Source of the DNA: Symsagittifera roscoffensis
Taxonomy: Eukaryota; Xenacoelomorpha; Acoela; Convolutidae
Length of the DNA stretch: 54,621 nt
Assembly: GCF_963678635.1 (NCBI RefSeq)
Contig: NC_087067.1
Span: forward strand, 18,677,018-18,731,638
Reading direction: 5' to 3'
Shown here: positions 1 to 10,750 of the stretch, one piece after another
Position numbering within the stretch: position 1 is the first letter of the stretch
Layout of the letters: each line of letters opens with the position of its first letter
Notes under the pieces: generated by a model
Told to the model about the DNA's origin: nothing
Seen by the model: only the letters and a program-made list of their open reading frames with translations
Databases searched by the model: none
Made by a program: the position numbers and the translations under genes

Positions 1-3000
1 TTCGTCAATGTCAGAGTCTTCGTCGTATTCTTTGTCACTAGGAGTATCTGAGGCACTTGAACGTTTGTTGGGTATTCCAGAACCTGAAATGCAACACAAC
101 ATTTACGGCTTGAGACACCTTGCATAACGATATGTTTTTCTCCCGTGCCTCCGCTTTCGTTTGGTGCAAATTATGATCAGTGGTGCGCGCATTTTATATT
201 TACAGCAGAGAACAACCCTTTTTTTAATGTTGTCTTTTCAACCTTTAAATCGGCCAGCCATTTCGAATTTTCGAGATCTGAAACCAAAGAGAGATGATAT
301 TTTGCTATAAAAATCCTTGTAACAGGGAATTTTTGAGAAAAAAGGCTCTTCCATTAATGTGGAATAAATATTAATTTAACATTTTACAGGCATTTTAGGC
401 GTTGAAAAATGTTTTCAAATTTGTTCACGCTACAAATTTGTCCCTAGAAAGAAAGTAACCATGGCAAATAAGCAAACAACTGCGAATCATGTTAACGAAT
501 ATTTTAAGGCTAAAAAAACTTTCACGACCCATCTTAATCACGCGTTTAGCCATAATTATATGTAAAACAACAATAAAAAGAAAATTCGAGATGGGAAGAG
601 GGGTAAGTGGAAAAGAGGCATTTTTTGTTAATGAGAGAGCAGGAAAGGTGTACCAATGTGACAGAGGGGCCCCAAGAAACTAACCCTTCAAAATTGTTCG
701 GTACAAGCACAAGCGGATATAGGGATTCGTCCCCCTGCCGACCTAAAGGTTCACCCCTTTGTACTTTTTTGAGATATCCGTTTTTGGCTGACTGACCCTC
801 AGAATTTTCTAAAGGCGCCTTTGGCGACATTTATACTAACTTTGATGGGGGAGCGCGTGACGAAAAACGCAATTTTTTGGTTTAAAATTTCGCAAAAAGT
901 GCCTAAAACGCCGGATCTGCTTAAAAGTCCCCCCCCCCCCCACTCAAAAAACCACCCCCCTCCCCCTTCCCGCGAGAAAATTTCAAAAACACGAGCCAAC
1001 AAATTGCAATCACACTATTGTTTACATATTGAAATTTGCTCGCTTTACTTTATTTTACGGTTTAACAACCATATAATTGGGTTGACTTATTTGTCATCAA
1101 AACCCACTACTGGCGGTTTTTTTTTTTTTTTTCAACCTTAAAATGGTGACGGGGAGGTTTTAAGAGGTAACAAAACATGAAATTTGTTTGAAAATATACT
1201 GCTACATCTTTCTGAAAGGCGTAATCATAATTATTAAACGATTTGAGAGCTCTAGGTGTCTTATTCTCAAGGGACCTGGTTATTTTCAAGGGACCACTAT
1301 CATTTTCATAGTACCTGTTTCTGAACATTTTAAGCACAAAATTCCTGCAGGGACCCTTCTAAATTTTAGGGACCTACCTATCATACGGCTCTTTGTTCAA
1401 GTAAATCATTGATTGTAATTACAAACGCATTGATTGTAATTACAAAATCATTGATTGTATCATAATCAAACGCAAACATAAACGAATGTTTGTAGAGATT
1501 GAATATTCAATCTGATTGTAAATTAAAAAACTACGCCCCACAAGGGACTCGAACCCTTGACCGTTGGATTAAAAGTCCAACGCTCTACCGACTGAGCTAG
1601 CAGGGCTCGAAAGGTCATATTACAGGACCAAAATGTACTAAAAGGTTCACGCAACTATCGTTCACTCATTTACTAACAAGATTTAACGCAGCTTTGCATT
1701 TACATGAATGCTGCTCAATAAAATACATGAATGCTGCTCAATAAAATACTCATCAAAACATATTCCTTTTTCTCTAGGGAATTCTGGGCTCTTTTTCCTC
1801 CCCCCCACCTCACACGAGCATCAATTTTATGGTGTAATGAGTGGTGTGGTTTTACAAGATTGATTATGGAGACCAAATATGTTTGTCATGGCCTTATAAG
1901 TATGCATGTCAATTTTCATGACAATCGGTCTATGTGAACAGTAACTTTAATCATGAAAGAAAAGGGTGGGGGGAAGGAAAAAGGGTACTACTATGATAGA
2001 AAGGTCCCTTGAAAATAACCAGGTCACTTGAGAATAAGACACCTTGAGCTCTCAAATCGTTTAACAATTATGTTTTCGCCATTCCGAAATATGTCGCAAA
2101 ATATTTTCATACAAATTTCATGTTTTGGTACTTAGTTAGTAAAAACATCCCTCGCCATTTTAAGTTAGAAACTTTTTTTAAAAAAATGACAAAATTGACT
2201 TTTGATGACAAAAAAAGTTAAACCAATTATGGATGTTAAACCGTAAAATAAGTTGAAGCGAGCATATTTCTTGATATACACAATATATTAGTTTCTGGCT
2301 TTTGAAATGAATAACTTATGCACCAATTAGTTGTCAAAATTAGAACATGTGAAATGCATGCGGGACCCGTCTATCATAGTTGTTTTTTCGTGGGACCACT
2401 CTATCATAGTAGTACCGGAAAAAGAGCCTAGGAGAAAGAAACACCACGAAAGAAATTATCTGATAATTTTTTAACGGTTAGCTAAACAGGTTACAGACAT
2501 ATCGGCTCTTTTTCCTTCCCCCCCCCCCCCCCCACCTGCAATTTTTTATTTTTGAAGTTCCTGTTCATTTTGTCCGATTGTCATGAAAAATGACATACAG
2601 ACTAATCAGGCCTTGACAAACATTTTTGGTCTTCATAATTAACCTTGTAAAACCACTCGTTAGACCAAAAAAATTGTGTTTGAGTGAGGTGGGGGGAAAA
2701 GGAAAAAGAGCCGACATATCTATTCATATATAAATCGGACTTGAGTAACATAATGAGTTTTTAATATAGAAGTTTTGGTGAAAGGGGAAACAAAAAAGTC
2801 GTTAGGACTGATTTTGCCAGAAAATTGAACAACTGCAGGGTACGCAATATGAAAATGTACTGACCCTTCTCAGTCGTGTGTGTACCAGCAATGCTTTCAT
2901 CATCTTCGATAATTTCCAGCGAAGCACAATCCATTCCCATGTCGAAGTCACTCTGTTCACCTTCGTTCCCATCCTCAGGGCCAGAGTTCGAATCCAGCTC

Positions 3001-3786
3001 GGGGTCTTTATTATTGGGAAAGTTTTCACCTTCATTTGTTCCGTTACTACATGTTGACAGTGCAGCGGATCCTTTGCGAGATCGTATATACCAACTGGGG
3101 TCCAAACTTCGCCGCCGAAGTTCAAAAGATTCCTGAGCCGAAAACTGGGACTGAGATTCACATTCGTCCAGTTTTCTTTTCAAACTCAGCATCGAAGAAT
3201 CTCTGTGAGCCTCCGGATCCATCTGAGAGCCGAAGTATTTGGACAGTTTTGTAGCTTCAACCGATGAACCCAAAACTTCATTGCTGTCACGAGAAAGAGT
3301 GTGAATATCAATTTCCTCGCTAGATTTAACTTCGTGGTCAATTTCTCGGCCATGGTCCAAATCATGGTCATCATTGTCCACGACTGAACTGCTATCAACT
3401 CCTGAATCTGGTGATTCAGTTGTTATGGCCTGGCGATTTTTGATTTGGGACTCCCCCGAAAAACCGGCAAAACTTTCAGAAACCGTTAAAACCGTTTCGG
3501 GAGAAATCCGACTCGGTGAGAGAGAAAAAGCACGTGAACTTGCACTGGATAAAGCTAAAGAAGAAACATTTGTGTTATAGTTGCTACCAGAAGAATCGAA
3601 AGATTGAGACACTTTTAAATTCGGTAAAAAAGGAGATAATGAAACTGAGTTTTCTGATGAAATTGCACTAGATGACGAAAACATGGCAGAATTTTCCTGA
3701 TGTTTTTGCTGACTTTCGAGAAAAGATTTCATCTCACGTTTGAATGACATTTTGGGTGGAAAAGGAGAGGATTTTAAATTGGCCAT
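1..3786 (-). CDS. Ser/acidic-rich protein of unknown function, 5' part (two exons, runs off the window)
   Basis: Exon 1 is 3786-2865, starting at the ATG complementary to 3786-3784. It ends in phase 1 with AAGG before a GTCAGT donor (2864-2859). The next exon starts at 83 after a TTTCAG acceptor and runs off the window at 1. Joining them keeps one frame, giving about 335 residues so far. The protein is rich in Ser, Asp, Glu and Asn. Its N-terminus is basic and short (SFKREMKSFLE near residue 14), followed by long Ser-rich stretches, a KRKLDE patch, a WYIRSRKG motif near residue 235, and acidic clusters that continue in exon 2 (EYDEDSDIDE). I see no signal peptide or membrane segment, so a nuclear or cytosolic protein is likely. 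No known domain is recognisable. The composition would fit the disordered N-terminus of a transcription factor whose DNA-binding domain lies off the window, but that is inference. The 2.8-kb intron holds a tRNA gene and MITEs. Confidence 0.72.
84..1016. other. Intron stretch with a degenerate GGCGCC-type MITE
   Basis: No gene is supported here. Around 785-1000 lie pieces of the MITE family seen better at 25,629-25,883: a CTGACCCTCA-like border, the AAAGGCGCCTTTGGC palindrome at about 810-825, and a C-rich end at about 928-970 (a long C run followed by mixed C tracts). The termini are too degraded to mark. Confidence 0.4.
1525..1530 (-). terminator. Pol III terminator of tRNA-Lys
   Basis: A run of six T on the minus strand begins four bases past the tRNA 3' end, the usual RNA polymerase III stop. 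Confidence 0.75.
1534..1606 (-). tRNA. tRNA-Lys(TTT)
   Basis: A 73-nt cloverleaf reads on the minus strand from 1606 to 1534. The acceptor GCCCTGC pairs with GTGGGGC (two wobble pairs), followed by discriminator G. The D-arm is TAGCTCAGTCGGTAGAGC and matches the A box. The anticodon stem GTTGG/CCAAC closes loop CTTTTAA, with anticodon TTT at 1573-1571. The T-arm contains GGGTTCGAGTCCC (B box). There is no intron and CCA is not encoded, as expected in a eukaryote. It lies inside the first intron of the Ser/acidic-rich gene on the same strand, between the arms of a large inverted repeat. All stems pair, so it looks functional. Confidence 0.95.
1787..1987 (-). mobile_element. MITE copy, GGCTCTTTTTCC family (inverted relative to 2504-2712)
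   Basis: It starts GGCTCTTTTTCCTCCC and ends GGGGAAGGAAAAAGGGT, about 200 bp. The interior matches the neighbouring copy in reverse orientation: the CACCTCACAC start corresponds to the GTTTGAGTGAGGTG end of the other. No clear target-site duplication flanks it. It sits inside the loop of the larger inverted repeat. Confidence 0.65.
2504..2712 (+). mobile_element. MITE with perfect 8-bp target-site duplication (hAT-like)
   Basis: This 209-bp element has terminal inverted repeats GGCTCTTTTTCC at the left and GGAAAAAGAGCC at the right, extended by C-rich and G-rich tracts. It is flanked by identical 8-bp direct repeats GACATATC (2496-2503 and 2713-2720). An 8-bp duplication is characteristic of hAT-superfamily transposase. 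There is no coding capacity, so it is non-autonomous. The intact duplication and matching ends indicate a recent, well-preserved insertion. Confidence 0.85.
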
Positions 3787-4575
3787 TTGAATGGTTAGTT
3801 CGATATAGATAAGACTTTATAAAAATATCATAAGTTTCAGCCAGTGATAATAAATCAATAAATTGCCGAAAAAGTATACAATAAATGCAAAAACACGGCA
3901 AACAAATATCAATTAAATAAAATAAAACGGTTTTAATAAAGGGAAAAACTAAAAATAAGGAAACATAGGAAATAGACGAACGCTATTGATCTAATTGAAG
4001 GAGGAAAAATAAAGTAATAATAGTGGTCTAAAAAGGCCAGACGATGTTTATTGTATCTTAAATCCATTACGATTGGCTAGTCAAGAGAAATATAGCAAGC
4101 AACTGATCTGAAAAACTATATCTGACTTCCTGGATAGAACGTATCTGCCATAATTCCACAAAAATCCACTTAAAAATTTTTGCATCTGGAGTTTACTGAG
4201 ACTGATTTTGCAGAGCCATTTTCATCCAAAGCTATTGAAAGAGAGAAGGATTTACAAAAGCAACTAAAGCAATAAATACTCTGGAAAACAGTTGTCCTGG
4301 AAAAGAGCTAAACTTTTTATGATTTTGGGGAATTTATTAAATTACAACAGGTGAAATTTGGGATATACTTTCTTTTAACAAAGAAAGCGGAAAAAGCAGC
4401 TTTTCTTTTCTTTCCTTTATTTACAGGACGAGACCGAGAGTTTGAAGAATTGCTTTGTGACATTTTCAAAGGAGATTCAAGCAAAACAAAACAGTCACTC
4501 GAGATGCTCAGCTATGATGAAGAGATGATATGATGAGATAAAACATTGATTTCTTAAATATTGAATAATTATAAG
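3787..4575. other. Upstream region of the Ser/acidic-rich gene, no gene seen
   Basis: AT-rich sequence without a supportable gene. A TATAAA-like string lies on the minus strand about 25-35 bases upstream of the start codon (plus-strand TTTATAAAA near 3815). It could be a core promoter element, but it is too close to the ATG to assert. Confidence 0.3.
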
Positions 4576-5082
4576 CAGTGGCGGATGTAGGGTTTTCTCG
4601 AGGGGGCAGGGGGGGGGGGCGTATTTTCAAAACATTTTTGAAACTTTATCGATCTTCTTTTTTTTAGGCCAACTAAACTGATTTTCCGAGCTATGACAAA
4701 TCAATATGAAGACCCTCTTTTGACCATATTTTCTGCCCCGCAGGCTCAACTTCAAAAATAATACAAACCCTCGCCCCCTCCCTAATTCCGTTGGTGATTA
4801 TATGTATGAGTTCAATATTGGAAAAAAGAATAGAAACTGAAAAAAAATAGTCCTCAAATTTGCACGCGCCGAAACAACGCAATTTTTTGGTCAAATTTTC
4901 CGAAAAAGGCCTAAAACGAAAAATGCCTTTCTGCGGCACAAAAATTTTTGTCAAAATAGGGTCTTTAATGATTTGTGAGAGCTCAGAAAATCAATTTACT
5001 CGACCTAAAAAAGATCGACAAAATTTTTGACTTTTTTTGAAAATTTCCCTCCCCCCTCGAGAAAACCCTAGATCTGCCCCTG
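4576..5082. mobile_element. MITE-like element with long terminal inverted repeats (CAGTGGCGGAT family)
   Basis: The left end is CAGTGGCGGATGTAGGGTTT followed by TCTCGAGGGGG. The right end is the complement of CAGGGGCAGATCTAGGGTTT and TCTCGAGGGGG. The inner arms also pair imperfectly for about 170 bp (AGGCCAACTAAACTGATTTT on the left; AAAATCAATTTACTCGACCT on the right). No ORF is credible. I could not find a matching 8-bp duplication, only a shared AAG. The termini match the element at 25,629, so it belongs to the same non-autonomous family. Confidence 0.72.
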
Positions 5083-5195
5083 GGCACAAGTATGATACGT
5101 AGCGTTGAGAAAGCATCCACTTAACTGAGTACGAATGAATCGAAGTTCAAAATTCAATATTGTGCACCCCACTATACCAACATGTTCTAACACAG

Positions 5196-5345
5196 GCGAA
5201 GCCGAGCTTCGCACCACTTGCGGTACAGCACAAACACGCGTCGAAAAAAAAAGAAAAAGCTATAAAAAACTAGGTGAACCAAAATTTTCGTATGTCTCGA
5301 TAAAAACAACTAAATACCCAGCTAAAGCTGGAGATACGTGTTTGA
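5196..5345 (+). repeat. Dispersed hairpin repeat, copy 1
   Basis: It contains GCGAAGCCGAGCTTCGC, a 7-bp perfect stem with a 3-base loop, followed by ACCACTTGC. About 120 bp later comes a second palindrome, CCAGCTAAAGCTGG. Related copies begin at 11,893 and 30,157. The function is unknown. Confidence 0.6.
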
Positions 5346-5439
5346 TATTGTATGACTTTGTTACAATCATGCGGAACGAAAAGTTGGATTTCAAAAAAAA
5401 AGTATTTTGCCCAAAACTTTAGTTGTTTCTCTACTAAAA

Positions 5440-6480
5440 CAAGTGAGAGTAAAACTTTTTGAGATAGGGGAAATTTCTACGGGAAATATCACTTCTCTTA
5501 CAAAAAACTAAAGAGTCGCCGCTTCTGAAGGTACGGTTCTCGCAACCGGTTCTTTCAACTGAAATTTGTATTTCAGATTTCACAGGGTAATTTGTAAGAA
5601 AATTAAAAATGTTGCAAATAACGGTCAAACATTCTAACAAACGGTCAAAAATTTTCCAAAATCTATAATTTTTTTTCTGAAAAACGCCGGTCGTAGCCGC
5701 TTACGTAGAGAAAAATCCCAAAAGCGGTTTTCTGGGTTGAAAATTGGCGCAATAGTCGAAAAGTTTCCAATAATCGGTCAAAGCTTCAAAAGTTTGACAT
5801 GTTTGATGGCCATAACATGTTTTTTTAAAAGTTCGGCCCGCCAATAAAAAAAGTTAGATTTCCAAAAACCTACTCATTCGATAAAACTTTTGATAATTCC
5901 GAGAATCATCGCTTTTGTGTAGTCGTTTGTGCAGAAGAGATTCACTCAACCTGTAATTCCAGTTGATCCCAAAAGCTCAGATTTGAGAGAGTAGATCTTG
6001 TGCACCAATGTTCCATAAACGGTCGAAAACTATCTTTGACTTCTCCGAAGGCCTTAATTTTTGATGTCGAAAAACACTTGGACGTAGTCCAATATTCAAA
6101 GAAGTTTTTCGAAACTTTTTTTTGAGTTGAACACAAAGTCTCAGATATAGCACAGCTCTTTTCGAGAAAATTCAAAAAGTTTTAATTAACGGTCAAAACA
6201 TTTCCCTGTGCAATAACCTTTTGTCAGAAAATTTATGATGACCGCTAAAGCAGGGGAGCTTTTCACTACCTGCTATCTCCATTGAACCCAAAATCTCAGG
6301 TTTGAGCAGTTAATTTTTCGGTAAACATTTAAAAAAAAAAAAGTAATTATTCTGAGAGCCATAACTTTATTTCTAAAAATTTTGTGCTTATCCGCTGGGG
6401 CAGTGAATTTTTAAAATCAATTTTGTTCAATTAAACCGAGAACTCAGATTAAGAGGGTAGTTTTTGGAAAATCGAACAAA
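5440..6480. repeat. Degenerate ~170-bp tandem repeat (satellite-like family B)
   Basis: Recurring blocks contain a version of CGGTCAAA (near 5641, 5777, 6188), a 'CCGCTn..gcaGgGgAgc' block (near 5517, 5697, 6244, 6388) and a 'cCcaAaaTCTCAGaTTtgag' block (near 5970, 6290, 6437). Spacing varies from about 140 to 200 bp. Monomers are heavily diverged. A single monomer with the same blocks lies at about 31,105-31,190, inside the USP22 gene. No coding potential is visible. Confidence 0.55.
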
Positions 6481-6950
6481 GAAATCAAAAATATGGGTCA
6501 ATATCACCCCACAAATTTTTTTCGAAGACTAAAACAGAGGGGCAAATTAAAAATACTAGTGGAGTATGCGGGTACACAGTGAATTCGATGTTCTTTAATT
6601 TGTTACCCATTTTAGAAAACCATTAGAAGTTTCTGAGAAAAACTTAATTTTTTGAAAAATGAGAAAAAAAATTCAAAAGCATCTCAAAAAATCTCAATAA
6701 AACAAAAACTCTGTCCCATACATTTTCATAACACCTATTTTTATCAAACAAGAAATCTAGACAAACAAGACGATCATATAATTTGCGCTTTAAATCAGCA
6801 ACCGAACAAAACTTACGAAGCGGAAACAAAGCCCACAATCTTAGAGCAGACAACAGTTGACCAAAAAAATAGATTTTACAAAAAACTCTAAGTTCCATGT
6901 CCATAAAACTACAATGATATCTTTTGCGATTCTCAAGATTTTTTCTTGCA

Positions 6951-8583
6951 ACACAAGAGAATCCGTGATGTGGCAACTAAGCCGACAAAACTTGAGCAGA
7001 AAACCGAGAGTCAGACGAATCAAGTTTTACCGAAAAAAATTTCAATTGCATACTTACTGAAAAAGCGAGGTCCGACCGGTATTCGAACCACGAACCTTAG
7101 AGTGCACAAGATACAATATTTCCTCAAAGGCAAGTGCGATGGAATCTGTAAGTTGTTAAGATTCCGCAATAAAGCAGGACGAAAGTTTGCAAGAAGTTGT
7201 TCACTGTAAAAACTCTAGTTCTCAATTAAGAATATTGCTTTTGCAAGTGTAACTTTAAAGGGGGTGCAAAAATCAAATGTCTCACTTCAACTCATTTCAA
7301 TTAATCAACTAGATAAATCTCCAAAGGGGCAAATAGAAATTTTCTCAAAGTTTCAAGCAGACAATTAAAGTTAAATTAAACGAAAAACAAATTAGGGAGT
7401 AACATCATATTGCTGCGAAAATTGTTTTCCGTTAATTTCAATTTTGAGTTAAAATGAGACATTCAATATTTACACCCTCTTTAATTACATTATCCAAGTA
7501 TAAAGGGGAGCACAAGACTGAAGTTTACACTGCGATTCAATCATTCTCAGTTCCCGGGTCGACCGAAAAATTCGTAAAATAGAATTTTCATATGCGAAAA
7601 GCTTCTTTATCTGAAAACCCTTTTTAAAGAGCTTTTGCAGAATTCATTTTTGTGAAAAAAAGGTTTAATATAAAAATTTCTTGCATGGAAAATATGAAAA
7701 ACAATTTTTTCAAAAAAAATTATCTTTTTTCGGTCAATTTTTGAAATTGAAAGAAAATGGTTTCTCTACACAAGAGAATCCGTGATGTGGCAACTAAGCC
7801 GACAAAACTTGAGCAGAAAACCGAGAGTCAGACGAATCAAGTTTTCCCAAAAAAAATTGCAATTGCATACTTACTGAAAAAGCGAGGTCCGACCGGTATT
7901 CGAACCACGAACCTTAGAGTGCACAAGATACAATATTTCCTCAAAGGCAAGTGCGATGGAATCTGTAAATTGTTAAGATTCCGCAATAAAGCAGGACGAA
8001 AGTTTGCAAGAAGTTGTTCACTGTAAGAAACTCTAGTTCTCAATTAAGAATATTGCTTTCGCAAGTGTAGATTTAAAGGGGGTGCAAAAATCAAATGTCT
8101 CACTTCAACTCATTTCAATTAATCAACTAGATAAATCTTCAAAGGGGCAAATAGAAATTTTCTCAAAGTTTCAAGCAGACAATTAAAGTTAAATTAAACG
8201 AAAAACAAATTAGGGAGTAACATCATATTGCTGCGAAAATTGTTTTCCGTTAATTTCAATTTTGAGTTAAAATGAGACATTCAATATTTACACCCTCTTT
8301 AATTAAATTATCCAAGTATAAAGGGGAGCACAAGACTGAAGTTTGCACTGCGATTCAATCATTCTCAGTTCCCGGGTCGACCGAAAAATTCGTATAATAG
8401 AATTTTCATATGCGAAAAGCTTCTTTATCTGAAAACCCTTTTTAAAGAGCTTTTGCAGAATTCATTTTTGTGAAAAAAATGTTTAATATAAAAATTTCTT
8501 GCATGGAAAATATGAAAAATAATTTTTTCAAAAAAAAAATTATCTTTTTTCGGTCAGTTTTTGAAATTGAAAGAAAATGGTTT
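6951..8583 (+). repeat. 817-bp head-to-tail tandem duplication
   Basis: Copy 1 (from 6951) and copy 2 (from 7768) both start ACACAAGAGAATCCGTGATG and stay collinear to GAAAGAAAATGGTTT (ending near 7763 and 8583). They differ by a few substitutions and small poly-A length changes, about 97-98% identical by eye. Each copy contains the complement of a tRNA-like B box (GGTATTCGAACC) and the MITE described separately. The duplicated open frame in it (TRIRDVATKPTK...) is repeat sequence, not a gene. Confidence 0.9.
7199..7533. mobile_element. MITE-like inverted repeat, copy 1 (second copy 8,016-8,350)
   Basis: The left end CACTGTAAAAACTCTAG and the right end CTGAAGTTTACACTG are imperfect inverted repeats. 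Further in, AAAGGGGGTGCAAAAATCAA with TGTCTCAC pairs with GAGACATTCAATATTTACAC with CCTCTTT. The total length is about 335 bp and there is no ORF. It was duplicated passively with the 817-bp unit. I saw no target-site duplication. Confidence 0.55.
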
Positions 8584-10544
8584 GATGAACGTTTTGTTCT
8601 TTTTTTAGTAAATTTTTCATTTTGGAAGAAAATGGTTTACTCAGCGTTTTGTTCTTACAAGCGAAGTATGAAAATGCATGAGAAGCTTTTTGATGTAGGA
8701 AATTGTATGATAAGCATTTTTGGTGAACGGAGCACATCATTGTGAAAATTATCAAAAACCTCATGGAGGCAGCGCAGCGCTGTTGTATAACAATTTTGTT
8801 CTTTAACGATATATTTGTTCTTTAACATTAAATTGTTTTTTTTTTAATCAAAAGAATTAGAGCAGCACACAGATACTGAAACTAAATCTCAAATCCATAT
8901 ATTCGACGTACGTAAAGGGCATTTCCTGGCTTCCCCATAATTATTAATTTAAACTAAAATAGATATAAGCGAATGAATAAGCGAAAAACCGACAAAAGTA
9001 GTCCAAAAATTTTTTCCTTTTCTTTGGCGAATGACAAGTAAATTAGGTACACACAAAAATGAGAGATAATTACAGCTCAAATAACGTTAAAAAAGCAAAA
9101 GAATTAAAATGAGGGTCACAAACTTCTGAGAAATTCAGTATGAAAGTCGAAAAAAGTCAAAATATTTTTCTCGACTATGATACACTTTTGAAAAAAACTG
9201 TTGGAATTCGAATTACGCCTAAAAAGACTTAATATGATATCACACCTGAATTTCTTCAAGCTTTCCTTGTTTCTTGAGGTAGTGAAAACCGGGAAAACAC
9301 CATAGGGTTGACCCCCATAGACCAAAACTGATAATCATACTTTCCATACATTAATTAAGTCTATGACAAAACACAACTAATACAAATTAATATAAATTTT
9401 TTTGATATTTGGACATAGAATTTGGTGTAAACTCGTAGAAAAAATTCTTGACATAAAACACGCTAACAGAGGTCAAGCTGAGCAATACAACAAGATCTTT
9501 CAAAATGATTACGATAATTGTCAAAAAAACACGCCCAAACAAAAGAATGCAAAATCAGCATCAGAACAAAAACAACCAAGCAGTAACAGAGCCGAAAATA
9601 TCTCAGCAGACACTCTTCCAGCCAAAATATTTTTAAATTTAAAACCAACTAAAAAAATTTTCGTCTAACTTCGCCTCATAACTCACAGGCATGCAAAATC
9701 ATTTTTGACGCCTCAAACGACACATAAAAAGGCTACACAAAACATTTTGAAATCAGGCCAAAACTAATGAAAAATTAAATTTCAACAAACCGAATGGTAA
9801 AAATCCAATCAAATTAAAAATTGCAGAGGGAACATAAAAAATTGTGCTTCCCTTGAAATGACCCAAGATTAGGTCACTAAGCCGATGAAACTTAAGCCAA
9901 AGTAGCTTGGCCCGAATGAAGTTTTTAAGCCAAATGAAAATAAAGGAAACACGAAGTCATGGTAAGTAAATCAAACACTGAAAGCACCAATTAAAAAATG
10001 CACGCGAAATTTATGTTTTGTGTGTCTAACTTAGTCTTGCAATACACATCGTTGAAAAACTTTCCCGTTTCTCTAGAAAAATTTTTGTGAAAACGTTCAA
10101 AAAACCTATTTTTTTTTGTAATGCATCTTTTTGTACCCCCTGGGAAATGAATGATTGATTCAAAATAATGATTTTGAAAATTTAGCAACTTCGAGAATTT
10201 CAGCCAAAATTTAGAAGTTTGATAATTTCATACTATCGTTTGTGTACTACATCTCAAATCAGGTCGTTTCCAATGCATTGTACATGTAAGACCATGTCAT
10301 TTCCAATGTATTGTACATACAAAACTGGTAAACTTTTGGTGACTTTCAAAGCAAAAGAAAGTTAATTTAGTTTATGGAAAAATGCTAGTCATACCATTTC
10401 TGAAATACTAATCATAAAACTTTCATGCAAATTTCTGTGCACTTATTAAATTGCGTAAACTTTTTTTACTCAGGAATTTTCGATATATGAAAGTTGTATC
10501 ATTAGAATTTTGATCAACCCGGGGTAGTTCCTTCGTGAAATGAA
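8584..10544. repeat. Non-coding stretch with a diverged interspersed repeat at about 9,440-9,960
   Basis: No gene is supported. The 9,440-9,960 part shares blocks with 30,270-30,870: AGCAGTAACAGAGCCGAAAA against GCTGTAACAGAGTCGGAAAT; GGTCACTAAGCCGATGAAAC against CCACTATGCCGATGTAATAT; and a TTAAGCCAAA motif. It is an old dispersed family of unknown class. Nothing else is recognised here apart from simple AT-rich tracts. Confidence 0.45.
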
Positions 10545-10750
10545 GGGGAGCAGTGGTGAAGTGGTTACGTCTCCGCCTTTCAATCGAAAGGTCGGATGTT
10601 CGAGGCCCACCATGATCCGTGCTCGTTGCTTGAGGGTGAGGCAACATTATGTTGGTCCTATCCCTCGTGGATAAATGATGTTAGTTAAATGATCGGAACA
10701 AAAATGATTTGCGCACAAGCTTTAGACGGCAGAGGAGGCCTTGCCTTTTT
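10545..10750 (+). mobile_element. tRNA-derived SINE
   Basis: A tRNA-like head carries an A box (TGGTGAAGTGG, 10554-10564) and, ~35 bp on, a B box (GTTCGAGGC, 10598-10606), the internal RNA polymerase III promoter. Between them is an anticodon-like stem, CCTTT/AAAGG. The acceptor part is imperfect, so this is not a functional tRNA and the isotype cannot be read. A ~130-bp unrelated body follows, ending in GCCTTTTTT, a possible Pol III stop. I found no clear target-site duplication and no second copy in the window. Confidence 0.7.

Larger units (their letters stand above)
1017..2295. repeat. Large inverted repeat around tRNA-Lys (foldback-like)
   Basis: The left arm, about 1017-1295, and the right arm, about 2003-2290, are reverse complements with scattered mismatches. 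The best-matched parts are ACGATTTGAGAGCTC with AGGTGTCTTATTCTCAAG on the left, and the complementary GAGCTCTCAAATCGTTTAAC on the right. Both arms extend through the Lys-intron flank to the GCTCGCTTTACTTTATTT region. The ~700-bp loop contains the tRNA-Lys gene and a MITE. It may be a foldback element, or two inverted copies of one repeat that happen to flank the tRNA. Confidence 0.7.

Noticed and set aside
920-975. C-rich and G-rich runs as G-quadruplex regulatory sites
   Set aside because: They are next to MITE termini in most cases (928, 2,517, 4,607, 26,200) and vary in length between copies, so slippage in element ends is the simpler reading.
7071-7110. tRNA gene on the minus strand in the 817-bp repeat
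   Set aside because: Only a B-box-like GGTTCGAATACC is present; acceptor, D-arm and anticodon stems do not form, so at most it is a SINE or pseudo-tRNA trace.
10545-10620. Functional tRNA gene
   Set aside because: A and B boxes are good, but the acceptor and anticodon arms do not pair properly and an unrelated body follows; called a SINE instead.
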